A stretch of 64,000 bases of DNA, from NCBI GenBank assembly GCA_024509875.1, contig JAMPIV010008094.1:62001-126000 (forward strand), read 5' to 3'. The notes beneath the pieces are model-generated. The model was given only the letters and a program-made list of their open reading frames with translations. It did not search any database and had not been told where the DNA came from. Made by a program: the position numbers and the translations under genes. Position 1 is the stretch's first letter. Each line of letters begins with the position of its first letter. This stretch comes from Oreohelix idahoensis (taxonomy: Eukaryota > Mollusca > Gastropoda > Stylommatophora > Oreohelicidae). Of the stretch, positions 11,186-22,215 are shown piece by piece.

Positions 11186-13140
11186 TGTCGTGGAATATTC
11201 TAATCCACATATATAAATTATCTAGTAAATATAAAGCCTAATAAATACATATAATAAATAAAGGAAGAAGAATGGTAAAGAACAGTGCTGTCACAATGAC
11301 AGTACTCGAAATCCCCTTTGTTTTATGCTTCGTCTGCAAATTGTAACGTTTCCACGTTAAATATAGGCCTTCTGCAACATACACGCGTTTCCCAAACACA
11401 CAATAAAATGTGCTGCCTTTCTAAGAAAAACCTTGAAATATGCAAGTTGACCTAAATTTTAAATTCCATTCATGTCTTTTTCTACACTGCGTTACCAAAA
11501 CGAACGAACAGATGGACTAAAGGATAAAGAGAGAAGGGAGGGCTGAAAATCAGGAACGCATGCAACACGCTTCGCGCGATACACAAATGCTGCCATCACG
11601 CGTGTAAGACTACATGCACTAATTTTTTTTCAGACGGACAGTGATAAAATACACTACCCTTCCCAGACAGCACATCTTCGAAACAGGAGGTAGAAATTGC
11701 ATATTTTGAACGCAGCCACGTAGCTCTTTTAAATTGGGATATTTGGGTTCCTTAGGGTTTGCTGACAAAGAATATGTAAAACGTTACGCAAATAGTCTAG
11801 GAATTAACAAGTTATAACCAAAATAAAATATTGGGGATGCCTGACAGCATGAAATCATTTCTGCTCATAAAATTTTTTTTATAACATGTTTGAAAAAACC
11901 TTGCGTTACAGAAATAGCCTACCATGTAAACTCCAAATTGATTGGAGCGCAACAAATGAAAGACGAACCACGATTGGTCGGACTATAAATACTATCTTGG
12001 TTGTTAGGGAGACGTAGAAAGGTAACATTTTTTCAAACACTTGTCGAAACGTGGCCTCATTGGCTAGACTCGCTGATATAATCACTTAGGAGCGTTAGTT
12101 CGAAACCACTTGTTTAAATAAGCTTGATAAAGCGACAGTGCGTTGAAGCCAGCTCACATTTTTGCTAAAATAAAAGCCTGGAACATAAGCAGATGGGAAT
12201 TTGTGCCAGTAAATGTGCCAGAATTCATTGCTAATCAACGTATCTGTGTTTATTTCCATGAAATTGTGGGACCGTGGTCTTGATGGTATTGAGCTGCACC
12301 TGGTCAGAGCTTTGCTGAATCCAGAGTCGGACAGCATACTCCTTGGTCCATTTAGCTATCAGTGAGGTGTCTCCAGAGCCCAGAGGAGAATTCGAGCAGA
12401 GGAGTCCTTTCCTGCCGCCATCACTCAAGATAAGCTGATTTGGCCAGCTGAGCTCAACATTATGTCCCCTCATCTTGAAATGACTTTATAAAAATAACAT
12501 TCAGAGGGGAATTTAATTGTCTTAATATCAGGAACTGAGAACATCTCCAATACTAGTCCCTAAAGACAAACTATTGAAGTCATGATGACAAATACCAACA
12601 GAGCTTGAACAAAACAAAACCAGTATTACCTCATATTTCTACTACACAACTGACACACATAGGATATTTTTAATAATATATGTCACTACAATATTCATAT
12701 TGATAAATTCTGTACATATACTTGTAATTAAAATTGATTGTGATTCCTGGTTCCTTTGTAATTGAATCAGGACACATATTCATTCATATCAGCAATGAAT
12801 ACATATTGTTATTTGAAAAGTTATCAGTGACTCCTTAAGATATCCTTTAGAGTGTTATATGTATGTGAGTGTCCCAGTGTTGTCAAGTATAGTGAAATAA
12901 ATTAAATTGTTTATCTGTCTGTTGTTGTTTTGACTTACACTTCATCCTACACATACCCTAGACACATAACGTAGTCATCACACTATTGCAGAATAATTCT
13001 GACTGAGATATATAGATATGTGGTAGCAAGTAAGGTTATCTATAATACACTACTCTTAATAGATATAGATACCTTCACAGCTGATCTCAGTCAGTACACT
13101 AAGTCCCCTATAAATATTTATAACATCCCACTTCACCACA
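11186..13140 (+). repeat. LTR 2 of the array
   Basis: 1,955 bp, TG...CA. It is nearly identical to LTR 1; small compensating indels, for example near 12437 and 12617, leave the length unchanged. TATAAATA is at 11984-11991 and the exon-exon junction at 12268/12269. Confidence 0.93.
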
Positions 13141-13145
13141 TATAT

Positions 13146-13163
13146 TGGGGGCTCGTCCGGGAT
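13146..13163 (+). promoter_or_regulatory. Primer-binding site, tRNA-Pro type
   Basis: TGGGGGCTCGTCCGGGAT, 18 nt, five bases after the LTR end. It is the same 18-mer that I recall as the proline-tRNA primer site of murine leukaemia-type retroviruses. The same 18-mer is found on the minus strand at 22193-22210. Confidence 0.88.
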
Positions 13164-13340
13164 TTTGAATCTTTCCCTATTAAAAATATTGGGGGTAATT
13201 CACTTCAGGGAATATAAGAATTAAAAGGTATCCTTGGGTGGAATTAAATAAGGTTGAGCTCACGGTGCCTGTGTTGTCCATTAGATATACTTAGAGATTA
13301 AATTGTTGGTTAGACATTGTAGAAATTTACCTGATAGACA

Positions 13341-16300
13341 ATGGCGGACCTGGCCAAGTTTCGATCTGCTGCTGTACAGACTGCAAAAGAGTTAGGATTA
13401 GATGGGCAAGTTATGGTTGCCTATGTCACGACGGAATGTGACAAATTTATTGAACGCGAAGAAAGAAGATTAGAAAAAGAAGCCGAAAGAAGGTTAGAGG
13501 CTGAAAGGGAAATTAAGAAGTTACAATTTGAAGCTGAGGCTGAGACTAAGAGGTTGCAGATTGAGGCTGACAAAGAGGCTAAAGCATTGGAAGCCGAAGA
13601 AAGAAGACAGGCTGCAGAAGAAAGAAGACAAGCTGCAGAAAGGAGGAGAAGAGATTACAAAGGGAACATGAGTTACGACTAAGGGAGTTTGAGTTTCAAG
13701 GCCATGCTCCTGAAAATGGTGCCAGTCCCTTTGCCTCTGATGCTACGGTTACTCAGGGAGCCTCAACCTCAGCTATGAATTTTCATTTAGATCATTTTGT
13801 TGAGAAAGACGATGATATAGAGAGCTACCTAAATAGGTACGAACTATTAGCTACCACGTATGGGTTAGAGAGAGAAAGGTGGAGCTTAAAGTTATCTCAG
13901 GGACTTCGTGGGGCAGCTTATGAAGTTTTTGCAAAAATGAGCAGAGGTGATCAGGAAAATTATGACATGCTAAAGCAGGCTCTTTTGTTAAGGTATGAAA
14001 AGAATGCAGAATTTTATAGGAAAAAATTTAGGAATGCTAAACTACTGTCAGGTGAAACCTATCACCAGTTCTCTGCACGAATAGAGACATACTTGGAGAA
14101 ATGGACTTCTCTGGGGAAAACCCAAGATCTTAAGGAAATGGTCCTTATAGAGCAATTAAGAGAGTCCATGGCTCCAGACCTGAGAAAGTTTCTCATGGAA
14201 CAAGGTGCAGAGAGGCTGGATGAGTTGCTAAATGTTGCTGAAAGGTATCAAGCAGCTCAAGCAGAGGTAACAGGTAATAAAAAGAAACAAGTGGATAACT
14301 TTAGGGCACCACAGAACTTTAATAAATTTGATCCTAAGGATCAAAATAAAGGTAAGCACCAATTTGATAGGCCACGGTATGAAATAAAAATAAATTCCCA
14401 CAATTCGATGAAAGGAAATATGATGAAAGAAAATCTTTCAACCAAGGAAAAAGGTGGTGTAAAAATTGTAAGATGAACAATCATGACACTGACCATTGTA
14501 GAAGGAAACCTCCTCATTTTGCTGCTATGACATCGGGGAAAAAGGAAAAGAAGGGCAAACCTGAAGAATTACAGGAACCATACCATCCCCCAGTGTGTGA
14601 AGATGTCATCTGTAATGGTGTCACTATAAGATGTTTATATGATACCGGTTTAGATTACGATTCCGTTGTGAGTTCTCACCTGGTGCAGGCCGATCAATAC
14701 ACCACAGAAACAGTGGAGATTCAAACTGCAACCAAGGATGTAGCTACCATGACACTTCCCGTCGCCCGAATAAAAGTGAAAACGCGATATGTGGAAGGAA
14801 TCATAAAAGCAGCAGTGATAAATGAGCCAATCTACCCTCTAATATTGGGGTGTAGATATGTCTTCTTGGGGAATCCCAAGAGACCTGTGATATTGGCAAC
14901 AGTGCAGACCAGATCACAGTCAAAGAAGGAGGAGGATAATCCCATAAATACTCACCCAGATGAGATGAGGAAGGCACAGGCTGAGGACAAAACACTCAAG
15001 CCATGTTTCAAGAAGTTGCCCAAATCTCATACACCTCCAGGCAAGGGAGAGTTTTATATGAAGAACAAACTGATATATAGGAAGGCTGGATCTGAATCCA
15101 ATGGTCACGGACAGCTGGTCCTTCCCACTTCATATAGGACTAAAGTGTTGGAACTAGGGCATGCGATTCCCTTCAGTGGTCATATGGGAATCAGCGCAAC
15201 AGGACAGCGAATAGCTTGTCACTATTTCTGGCCAGGAATAACTGAAGATATCAAACGATATGTAAAATCCTGTCCAGAGTGCCAACGAGTAGCACCTAAA
15301 CATTGGACTGCACCAGCAACTCTGGGGGAAATGCCCATAGTGGGAACACCCTTTGAGAGAGTTGCCGTGGATCTTGTGGGACCTCTCACCCGAACCAAGA
15401 GAAGGAACAGCTACATTCTGACTCTGGTGGACACTTGTTCTATGTGGGGAGAGGCAGTAGCCCTGTCATCGATTGATTCAAAACATGTGGCAGAGGCATT
15501 GCTCACAATTTTCACAAGGTTAGGCTTTCCCAATCAAATCTTGACTGATAATGGCTCTCAGTTCAAGGGGAAACTAACTGAAGAAGTTTTCAGGATCTTT
15601 CAGGCCAAACACTTCCATTGTAGTGTGTATCATCCCCAAGGGAACGGCCAAGTGGAAAGATTTAACGGCACATTGATGTCGATCCTGAGAAAGTTGGCAC
15701 ACGAAAAACCAGATACATGGGACCAGTACCTGCACGCCGCCCTTTTTGCTTATCGGGAGGTACCCCATAGTTCAACCGGTATGGCCCCGGCAACATTATT
15801 GTTTGGAAGGCCAATAAAAGGTCCACTTGAAGCTTTGTTAAGAACGTGGACTGATGAAAAGGCAGAGGAAAACATTACATCTTCATACCAATATGTGAAT
15901 GAGCTGACTACTCGTTTGAAAACTGGCTGGAAACTTGCCAATGAAAATTTGAAACAAGCCAGGAAGAAACATGCTGCCTATTATAACAGGAAGGCGAAGG
16001 ACAGAGATTTGGCTGTGGGAGAGAAGGTACTGCTTCTTTTGCCCGGGAGTCAGAATAAGTTACAAATTGGATGGCAGGGTCCATATACAGTTTTAGAGAA
16101 GGTATCTAGAACAAATTATAAGATAGATAAGAAGGGGAAAGAAAAAAAATCTATCATGTGAATCTCCTGAAGAAATATTTGGAAAGAGAACATCAGGAAG
16201 AGACACACTTGTTGACCTTGTCCATCGCCATGGAGATGAAAAAGGAACCACTTTCATCATTTGAATATCCATTACACCCCTGTGAGACAGCAGCACAGGA

Positions 16301-17734
16301 GAAAATCAGTACACATTTAACGAAAACTCAGAAAGAGAGAGTGCAACAGGTTCTAAATAATCATGCAGAGGTGTTAACAGACCGACCAGGGCATACAAAC
16401 CTATTGGAATATGATATGAAACTAATAGACTCCACACCTGTCTGTATGAAACCATATTCGATTCCGTTTGCTAAGGAGAAAGCTTTGAAGGAAGAGATAG
16501 ACTATCTGTTGAAGGAAGGAATTATTTCGCACAGTGAGTCTTCGTATAGTTCCGGTGTTGTACTCTTAAGGAAGCCCTCTGGAGAACATAGACTCTGTAT
16601 AGATTACAGGAGACTGAATGCTATTACAGAAGGACAGGTGGATCCATTGCCGGATACAAATCAGCTGTTTGCCAGACTAAATAAAGCTAAATATTTCTCA
16701 AAAGTGGATTTGAGTAAAGGATACTATCAGATCCAGTAAAGCCTGAGGTTAGACCATACCTAGCTTTTAGTACCTCAGAAGGACACTATGAGTTTAATAG
16801 ATTGCCATTTGGATTGAAGAATGCGCCTAGTGTCTTCTCTAGAATGATGAGAAAATTATTGGACCCTCTGAATAATCCATGTATAACAAATTTCATGGAT
16901 GATATCCTGATAGCAACAGAAACATTTGAGGAACACATTGACTCTCTGAACATGCTGTTTAATCGACTTAGGGAGGCAAATTTAACAGCCCGACCAACCA
17001 AATGTTGCGTTGGATGTAAAGAATTGGAATTTTTGGGACACACAGTTTATCAGGGAAACATGACCCCTGACCCAAAGAATTTAGAGAAACTACAGAAAGC
17101 CCCGAGACCACAAACCAAGAAGGACGTGAGATCCTTTGTCTCATTATGTGGTTTCTACCAGAAGTATATCAAGGACTTTAATTCCATATGTGCACCGTTA
17201 ACTGAATTGACACGTAAAGGACATCCAGATCGCATTACATGGACACCACAATGTGAAATGACTTACCAAGAATTGAAGGAAAAGCTCACAAGTAAACCCA
17301 TTTTGAAATTACCTGACTTAAGTCAAGAATTCATAGTAAGGACGGATGCAAGTAATATTGGGTTAGGTGCAACTCTACTACAGAGATCTGATGCATTGGA
17401 TGGGGAATTAAGCCCAGTGGCATATGCTAGCAGAAAGTTGAATAAAGCTGAAATCAACTACTCAACTAGCGAAAAAGAATGTCTTGCAGTAATATGGGCG
17501 ATAAAGAAATTCAATATTTATCTATATGGGAAGGCATTTAAGTTGCAAACAGATCACAAACCGTTATCGTTTCTAGCACAGGCTAGGCATGAGAACTCCA
17601 GGTTACTCCGATGGTCTTTACTTTTGGCTCCATATAATTTTAGCATTGAGTATATATCTGGAAAAACCAATTTGGGAGCGGATTTTTTAAGCCGCCATCC
17701 GTGTGATGAGAATCACCGTAAACCCCAGAACTAA
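13341..17734 (+). pseudogene. gag-pol: gag-pol polyprotein of array copy 3, several frameshifts
   Basis: Same architecture and start (MADLAKF...) as copy 2. Breaks relative to the other copies: a deletion plus frameshift in the coiled coil near 13640 (frame closes at 13682); one A missing near 14385 just before the zinc knuckle; two extra A in an A-run near 16145 at the integrase C-terminus; and one C missing near 16735 inside RT. The readable segments are 13775-14476 (gag), 14473-16161 (zinc knuckle, protease, integrase), 16158-16739 (start of RT) and 16802-17734 (rest of RT with FMDD, and RNase H). Three of the four breaks are single- or double-base changes in homopolymer runs. Confidence 0.9.
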
Positions 17735-17801
17735 TAATAAATTTCTCTATGTGTATATAGAATAAAGGACTGACATATAATGTCTGTTTTAAGAGGGGAG
17801 G

Positions 17802-19756
17802 TGTCGTGGAATATTCTAATCCACATATATAAATTATCTAGTAAATATAAAGCCTAATAAATACATATAATAAATAAAGGAAGAAGAATGGTAAAGAACA
17901 GTGCTGTCACAATGACAGTACTCGAAATCCCCTTTGTTTTATGCTTCGTCTGCAAATTGTAACGTTTCCACGTTAAATATAGGCCTTCTGCAACATACAC
18001 GCGTTTCCCAAACACACAATAAAATGTGCTGCCTTTCTAAGAAAAACCTTGAAATATGCAAGTTGACCTAAATTTTAAATTCCATTCATGTCTTTTTCTA
18101 CACTGCGTTACCAAAACGAACGAACAGATGGACAAAAGGATAAAGAGAGAAGGGAGGGCTGAAAATCAGGAACGCATGCAACACGCTTCGCGCGATACAC
18201 AAATGCTGCCATCACGCGTGTAAGACTACATGCACTAATTTTTTTTCAGACGGACAGTGATAAAATACACTACCCTTCCCAGACAGCACATCTTCGAAAC
18301 AGGAGGTAGAAATTGCATATTTTGAACGCAGCCACGTAGCTCTTTTAAATTGGGATATTTGGGTTCCTTAGGGTTTGCTGACAAAGAATATGTAAAACGT
18401 TACGCAAATAGTCTAGGAATTAACAAGTTATAACCAAAATAAAATATTGGGGATGCCTGACAGCATGAAATCATTTCTGCTCATAAAATTTTTTTATAAC
18501 ATGTTTGAAAAAAAACCTTGCGTTACAGAAATAGCCTACCATGTAAACTCCAAATTGATTGGAGCGCAACAAATGAAAGACGAACCACGATTGGTCGGAC
18601 TATAAATACTATCTTGGTTGTTAGGGAGACGTAGAAAGGTAACATTTTTTCAAACACTTGTCGAAACGTGGCCTCATTGGCTAGACTCGCTGATATAATC
18701 ACTTAGGAGCGTTAGTTCGAAACCACTTGTTTAAATAAGCTTGATAAAGCGACAGTGCGTTGAAGCCAGCTCACATTTTTGCTAAAATAAAAGCCTGGAA
18801 CATAAGCAGATGGGAATTTGTGCCAGTAAATGTGCCAGAATTCATTGCTAATCAACGTATCTGTGTTTATTTCCATGAAATTGTGGGACCGTGGTCTTGA
18901 TGGTATTGAGCTGCACCTGGTCAGAGCTTTGCTGAATCCAGAGTCGGACAGCATACTCCTTGGTCTTTTTAGCTATCAGTGAGGTGTCTCCAGAGCCCAG
19001 AGGAGAATTCGAGCAGAGGAGTCCTTTCCTGCCGCCATCACTCAAGATAAGCTGTTTGGCCAGCTGAGCTCAACATTATGTCCCCACATCTTGAAATGAC
19101 TTTGTAAAAATCACCTTAAGAGGGGAATTTAATTGTCTTAATATCAGGAACTGAGAACATCTCCAATACTAGTCCCTAAAGACAAACTATTGAAGTCATG
19201 ATGACAAATACCAACAGAGCTTGAACAAAACAAAACCAGTATTACCTCATATTACCACTACACAACTGACACACATAGGATATTTTTAAAAATATATGTC
19301 ACTACAATATTCATATTGATAAATTCTGTACATATACTTGTAATTAAAATTGATTGTGATTCCTGGTTCCTTTGTAATTGAATCAGGACACATATTCATT
19401 CATATCAGCAATGAATACATATTGTTATTTGAAAAGTTATCAGTGACTCCTTAAGATATCCTTTAGAGTGTTATATGTATGTGAGTGTCCCAGTGTTGTC
19501 AAGTATAGTGGAATAAATTAAATTGTTTATCTGTCTGTTGTTGTTTTGACTTACACTTCATCCTACACATACCCTAGACACATAACGTAGTCATCACACT
19601 ATTGCAGAATAATTCTGACTGAGATATATAGATATGTGGTAGCAAGTAAGGTTATCTATAATACACTACTCTTAATAGATATAGATACCTTCACAGCTGA
19701 TCTCAGTCAGTACACTAAGTCCCCTATAAATATTTATAACATCCCACTTCACCACA
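17802..19756 (+). repeat. LTR 3, right end of the array
   Basis: 1,955 bp, TG...CA. TATAAATA is at 18601-18608 and the exon-exon junction at 18885/18886. The final CCACA at 19752-19756 abuts the coding sequence of the minus-strand element. The left end of the array is truncated, so no target duplication can be tested. Confidence 0.93.
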
Positions 19757-21949
19757 GGATTGTCATCTTATCCTGGGTAAAATTTCTTCTTTGTACTCTT
19801 CGCATAGTGGCCATGTTAATCCATTCAAGTGCAGACTGGGTGTGAAAAGGGGGCTCCCATTCCACTTTGTCTACCCGAGTATAATTAGTTTTCCTTTCAG
19901 GCCTAAAGTTGCCCCGTGGCGTTTCTAGGTCCTGCACATATTTTCCCTTTGTGGGTGTTCCCTCATGAAATACGCCACATGCTTCTACAAAGTTTTCAAC
20001 ATCGACATTTACGTCGGGCCAATAGTATTTTCGAGCAATCTTTTGGCAGATGGTACCGACTTTCTCATGGTCACCATCTTTTCCAACATGTAAGTTCCTT
20101 ATTAAGTTTGCCCTATATATCTTGGGAAGAACTAACTGTCCGTGACCAGTGGATCTAGTTCCTGTCTTCCTGTATAAGAGTTTGTTCTTCATGAAATATT
20201 CCCCCTTGCTCGGAGGTGTGTGGCATTTGGGCAATTTTTTAAAACAGGGCTTGAGTGTCCTATCCTCAGCCTGCGCCTTCCTCATCTCCTCTGGATGAGC
20301 ATTTATAGGTTCACCTTCTTCCTCCTTCTTCTGTGACCTGGTCTGCACTGTCGCCATGATCACAGGTTTCTCGGGATTCCCCAAGAAGACGTATCTACAC
20401 CCCAATATCAGAGGGTAGATTGGTTCATCTATCACTGCTGCTCTGATTTCTCCTTCCACATAGCGAGTTTTCACCGTTATCCTTGCGATGGGAAGTGTCA
20501 TGAGTGGTATGTCCTTAGTCGCCCCTTGTATTTCCACTGTTTCTGTGGTATACTGACTTGGGTCCACTAGGCTAGACTTCACAACTGAATCATAATCCAA
20601 ACCTGTATCATAAAGGCACCTTATGGTGACCCCATTACAATTAACATCCTCACAAACTGGGGGGTGATAAGGTTCCTGTTGTCCATTAGGATTTCCTTTT
20701 AATCTTCGCGTCCCCGACTTCATTGCAGCAATGTTTGAAGGTTTCCTTCTACAAAATTCGGTGTTATGGTTATCCTTCTTGCACCATTTACACCATCTTT
20801 TTCCTTGGTTCAACGGTTTTCTTTCATTGAACTTTTGGTCATTGAACTGTGAGTTTCTGTCGCGATAGTCATTTCTTGGCCGCTCAAAGTTTGTCCTACC
20901 TTTATTTCCCTGCTCTCTATTATCAAATTTATTAAATTGCTGTGGAGCTTTAAAATTGTCTATGTGCTTCTTTTTAGCACCACTTACCTCTGCCTGGGCT
21001 GCCTGATACCTCTCAGCAACATTTAAAATTTCCCCCTACTTCTCTGCACCTTGTTCCATGAGAAATTTTCTCATGTCTGGAGCCATGGACTCTCTCAATT
21101 GCTCAATCATGATCATTTCTTTAAGATCTTGGGTCTTCCCCAGAGCCGTCCATTTCTCCAAATAGGTTTCTAGTCTAGCAGAGAATTGGTGGTATGTCTC
21201 CCCAGACAACAGTTTAGCATTTCTAAATTTCTTACGATAAAATTCACCATTCTTCTCGTACCTTAATAACAAAGCCTGCTTTAACATGTCATAATTGTCT
21301 TGGTCTTCCCTGTTCATTTTGGCAAATACTTCATAAGAAGTACCTCTCAATCCCTGTGATAGCTTTAAGCTCCACCTCTCTCTCTCTCTAACCCATATGT
21401 AGTAGCTAATAACTCAAAACGTCCTAGGTACCCCTCTATGTCATCGTCTTTTTCAACAAAATGGTCTAAATGAAACCCCATAGCTGAGTTTGAGGCTCCC
21501 AGACTGGGCGTAGCATCTGAGGCAAAAGGGCTGGCACCATTTTCAGGAGCCTGGCCTTGTAATTCCAGCTCCCTTAGTCGTAATTCGTGCTCCCGTTGCA
21601 ACCTTCTATCTTCTGCCTCCCTTTCGGCAGTCAACCTTTTTTCTTCTGCCTCCCTTTGCTGTCGTTTTTCTTCTGCCTCCCTTTGCTGTCGTTTTTCTTC
21701 TGCCTCCAATGCCTTTGCCTCTTTGTCAGCCTCAATCTGCAACCTCTTAGTCTCAGCCTCTAACTTCTTCTCTTCAACCAACCTGTCAGACTCCAATTTT
21801 CTTTCAGCCTCTTTTTCTAATCTCCTTTCTTCCCGTTCAATATATTTATCACATTCAGCCGTTACGTATTGAATTAAAATTTGACCATCCATTCCCATCT
21901 CCTTCGCGGTGAGCACAGCAGCTGATCAAAATTTTGCCAGCTCCGCCAT
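19757..21949 (-). pseudogene. gag-pol: gag - protease - partial integrase of a diverged minus-strand Gmr1-like element
   Basis: Reads from the ATG at 21949 (MAELAKF...) leftwards. A TGA at 21926-21928 replaces an Arg codon of the + copies. Then come a longer charged coiled coil, capsid-like gag, a frameshift at a CT-run near 21375-21390, a stop at about 21036, a zinc knuckle WCKWCKKDNHNTEFC near 20790, protease CLYDTG near 20620 and an integrase H2C2-like finger (HVGKDGDH...YYWP...C) near 20090-20000. The second Cys of the expected CX2C pair is Phe. The frame then continues for about 80 residues that do not resemble the integrase core and ends at the array LTR. The integrase core, RT and RNase H are missing on this side; an RNase H of similar divergence lies at 1-428. 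Confidence 0.85.
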
Positions 21950-22192
21950 ACTTTTTAGACAATATAATAATATACAAGATAAATCTCTAACCAGTAAATA
22001 CACTAAGTACTTCTTATGACTATAGTCTAACCAATTCTAACTAACCAGTTAACTAATTAATTATTACTGGCTGTGAAGATTCACCAACTTTTATCTGTAG
22101 GGACACTTTTAATTTTAAAGGGAATTTTACAATTTATTTCCCTACTTTTATTTCTCCCACCAGGAGATCCTAATATTACTGTTGGGCTAATT

Positions 22193-22210
22193 ATCCCGGA
22201 CGAGCCCCCA
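22193..22210 (-). promoter_or_regulatory. Primer-binding site of the minus-strand element, tRNA-Pro type
   Basis: The reverse complement is TGGGGGCTCGTCCGGGAT, identical to the site at 13146-13163, five bases from the inferred LTR end at 22216. It fixes the orientation of the minus-strand element and places its 5' LTR to the right. Confidence 0.88.
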
Positions 22211-22215
22211 ATTTA

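Larger units (their letters stand above)
13141..17801 (+). mobile_element. Internal region of array copy 3
   Basis: 4,661 bp between LTR 2 and LTR 3. It begins with a five-base spacer and an intact primer-binding site and ends in the purine tract 17791-17801. It is 33 bp shorter than copy 2, mostly from a deletion in the gag coiled coil near 13640. Confidence 0.9.
426..19756 (+). mobile_element. Tandem array of a Gmr1-like Ty3/gypsy LTR retrotransposon with shared LTRs
   Basis: Order: truncated body 426-4536, LTR 4537-6491, body 6492-11185, LTR 11186-13140, body 13141-17801, LTR 17802-19756. Repeat periods are 6,649 and 6,616 bp. Each LTR starts TGTCG, ends CCACA and is exactly 1,955 bp; each body ends in a purine tract abutting the next LTR. 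The copies are nearly identical, so the array is young. LTR-body-LTR-body-LTR arrays arise by unequal recombination between LTRs or from concatemeric cDNA. The first copy lacks its 5' LTR, primer-binding site and the start of gag. The domain order, with integrase before RT, is that of Gmr1-like elements (known from memory in deuterostomes) rather than of standard Ty3/gypsy. Confidence 0.93.
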
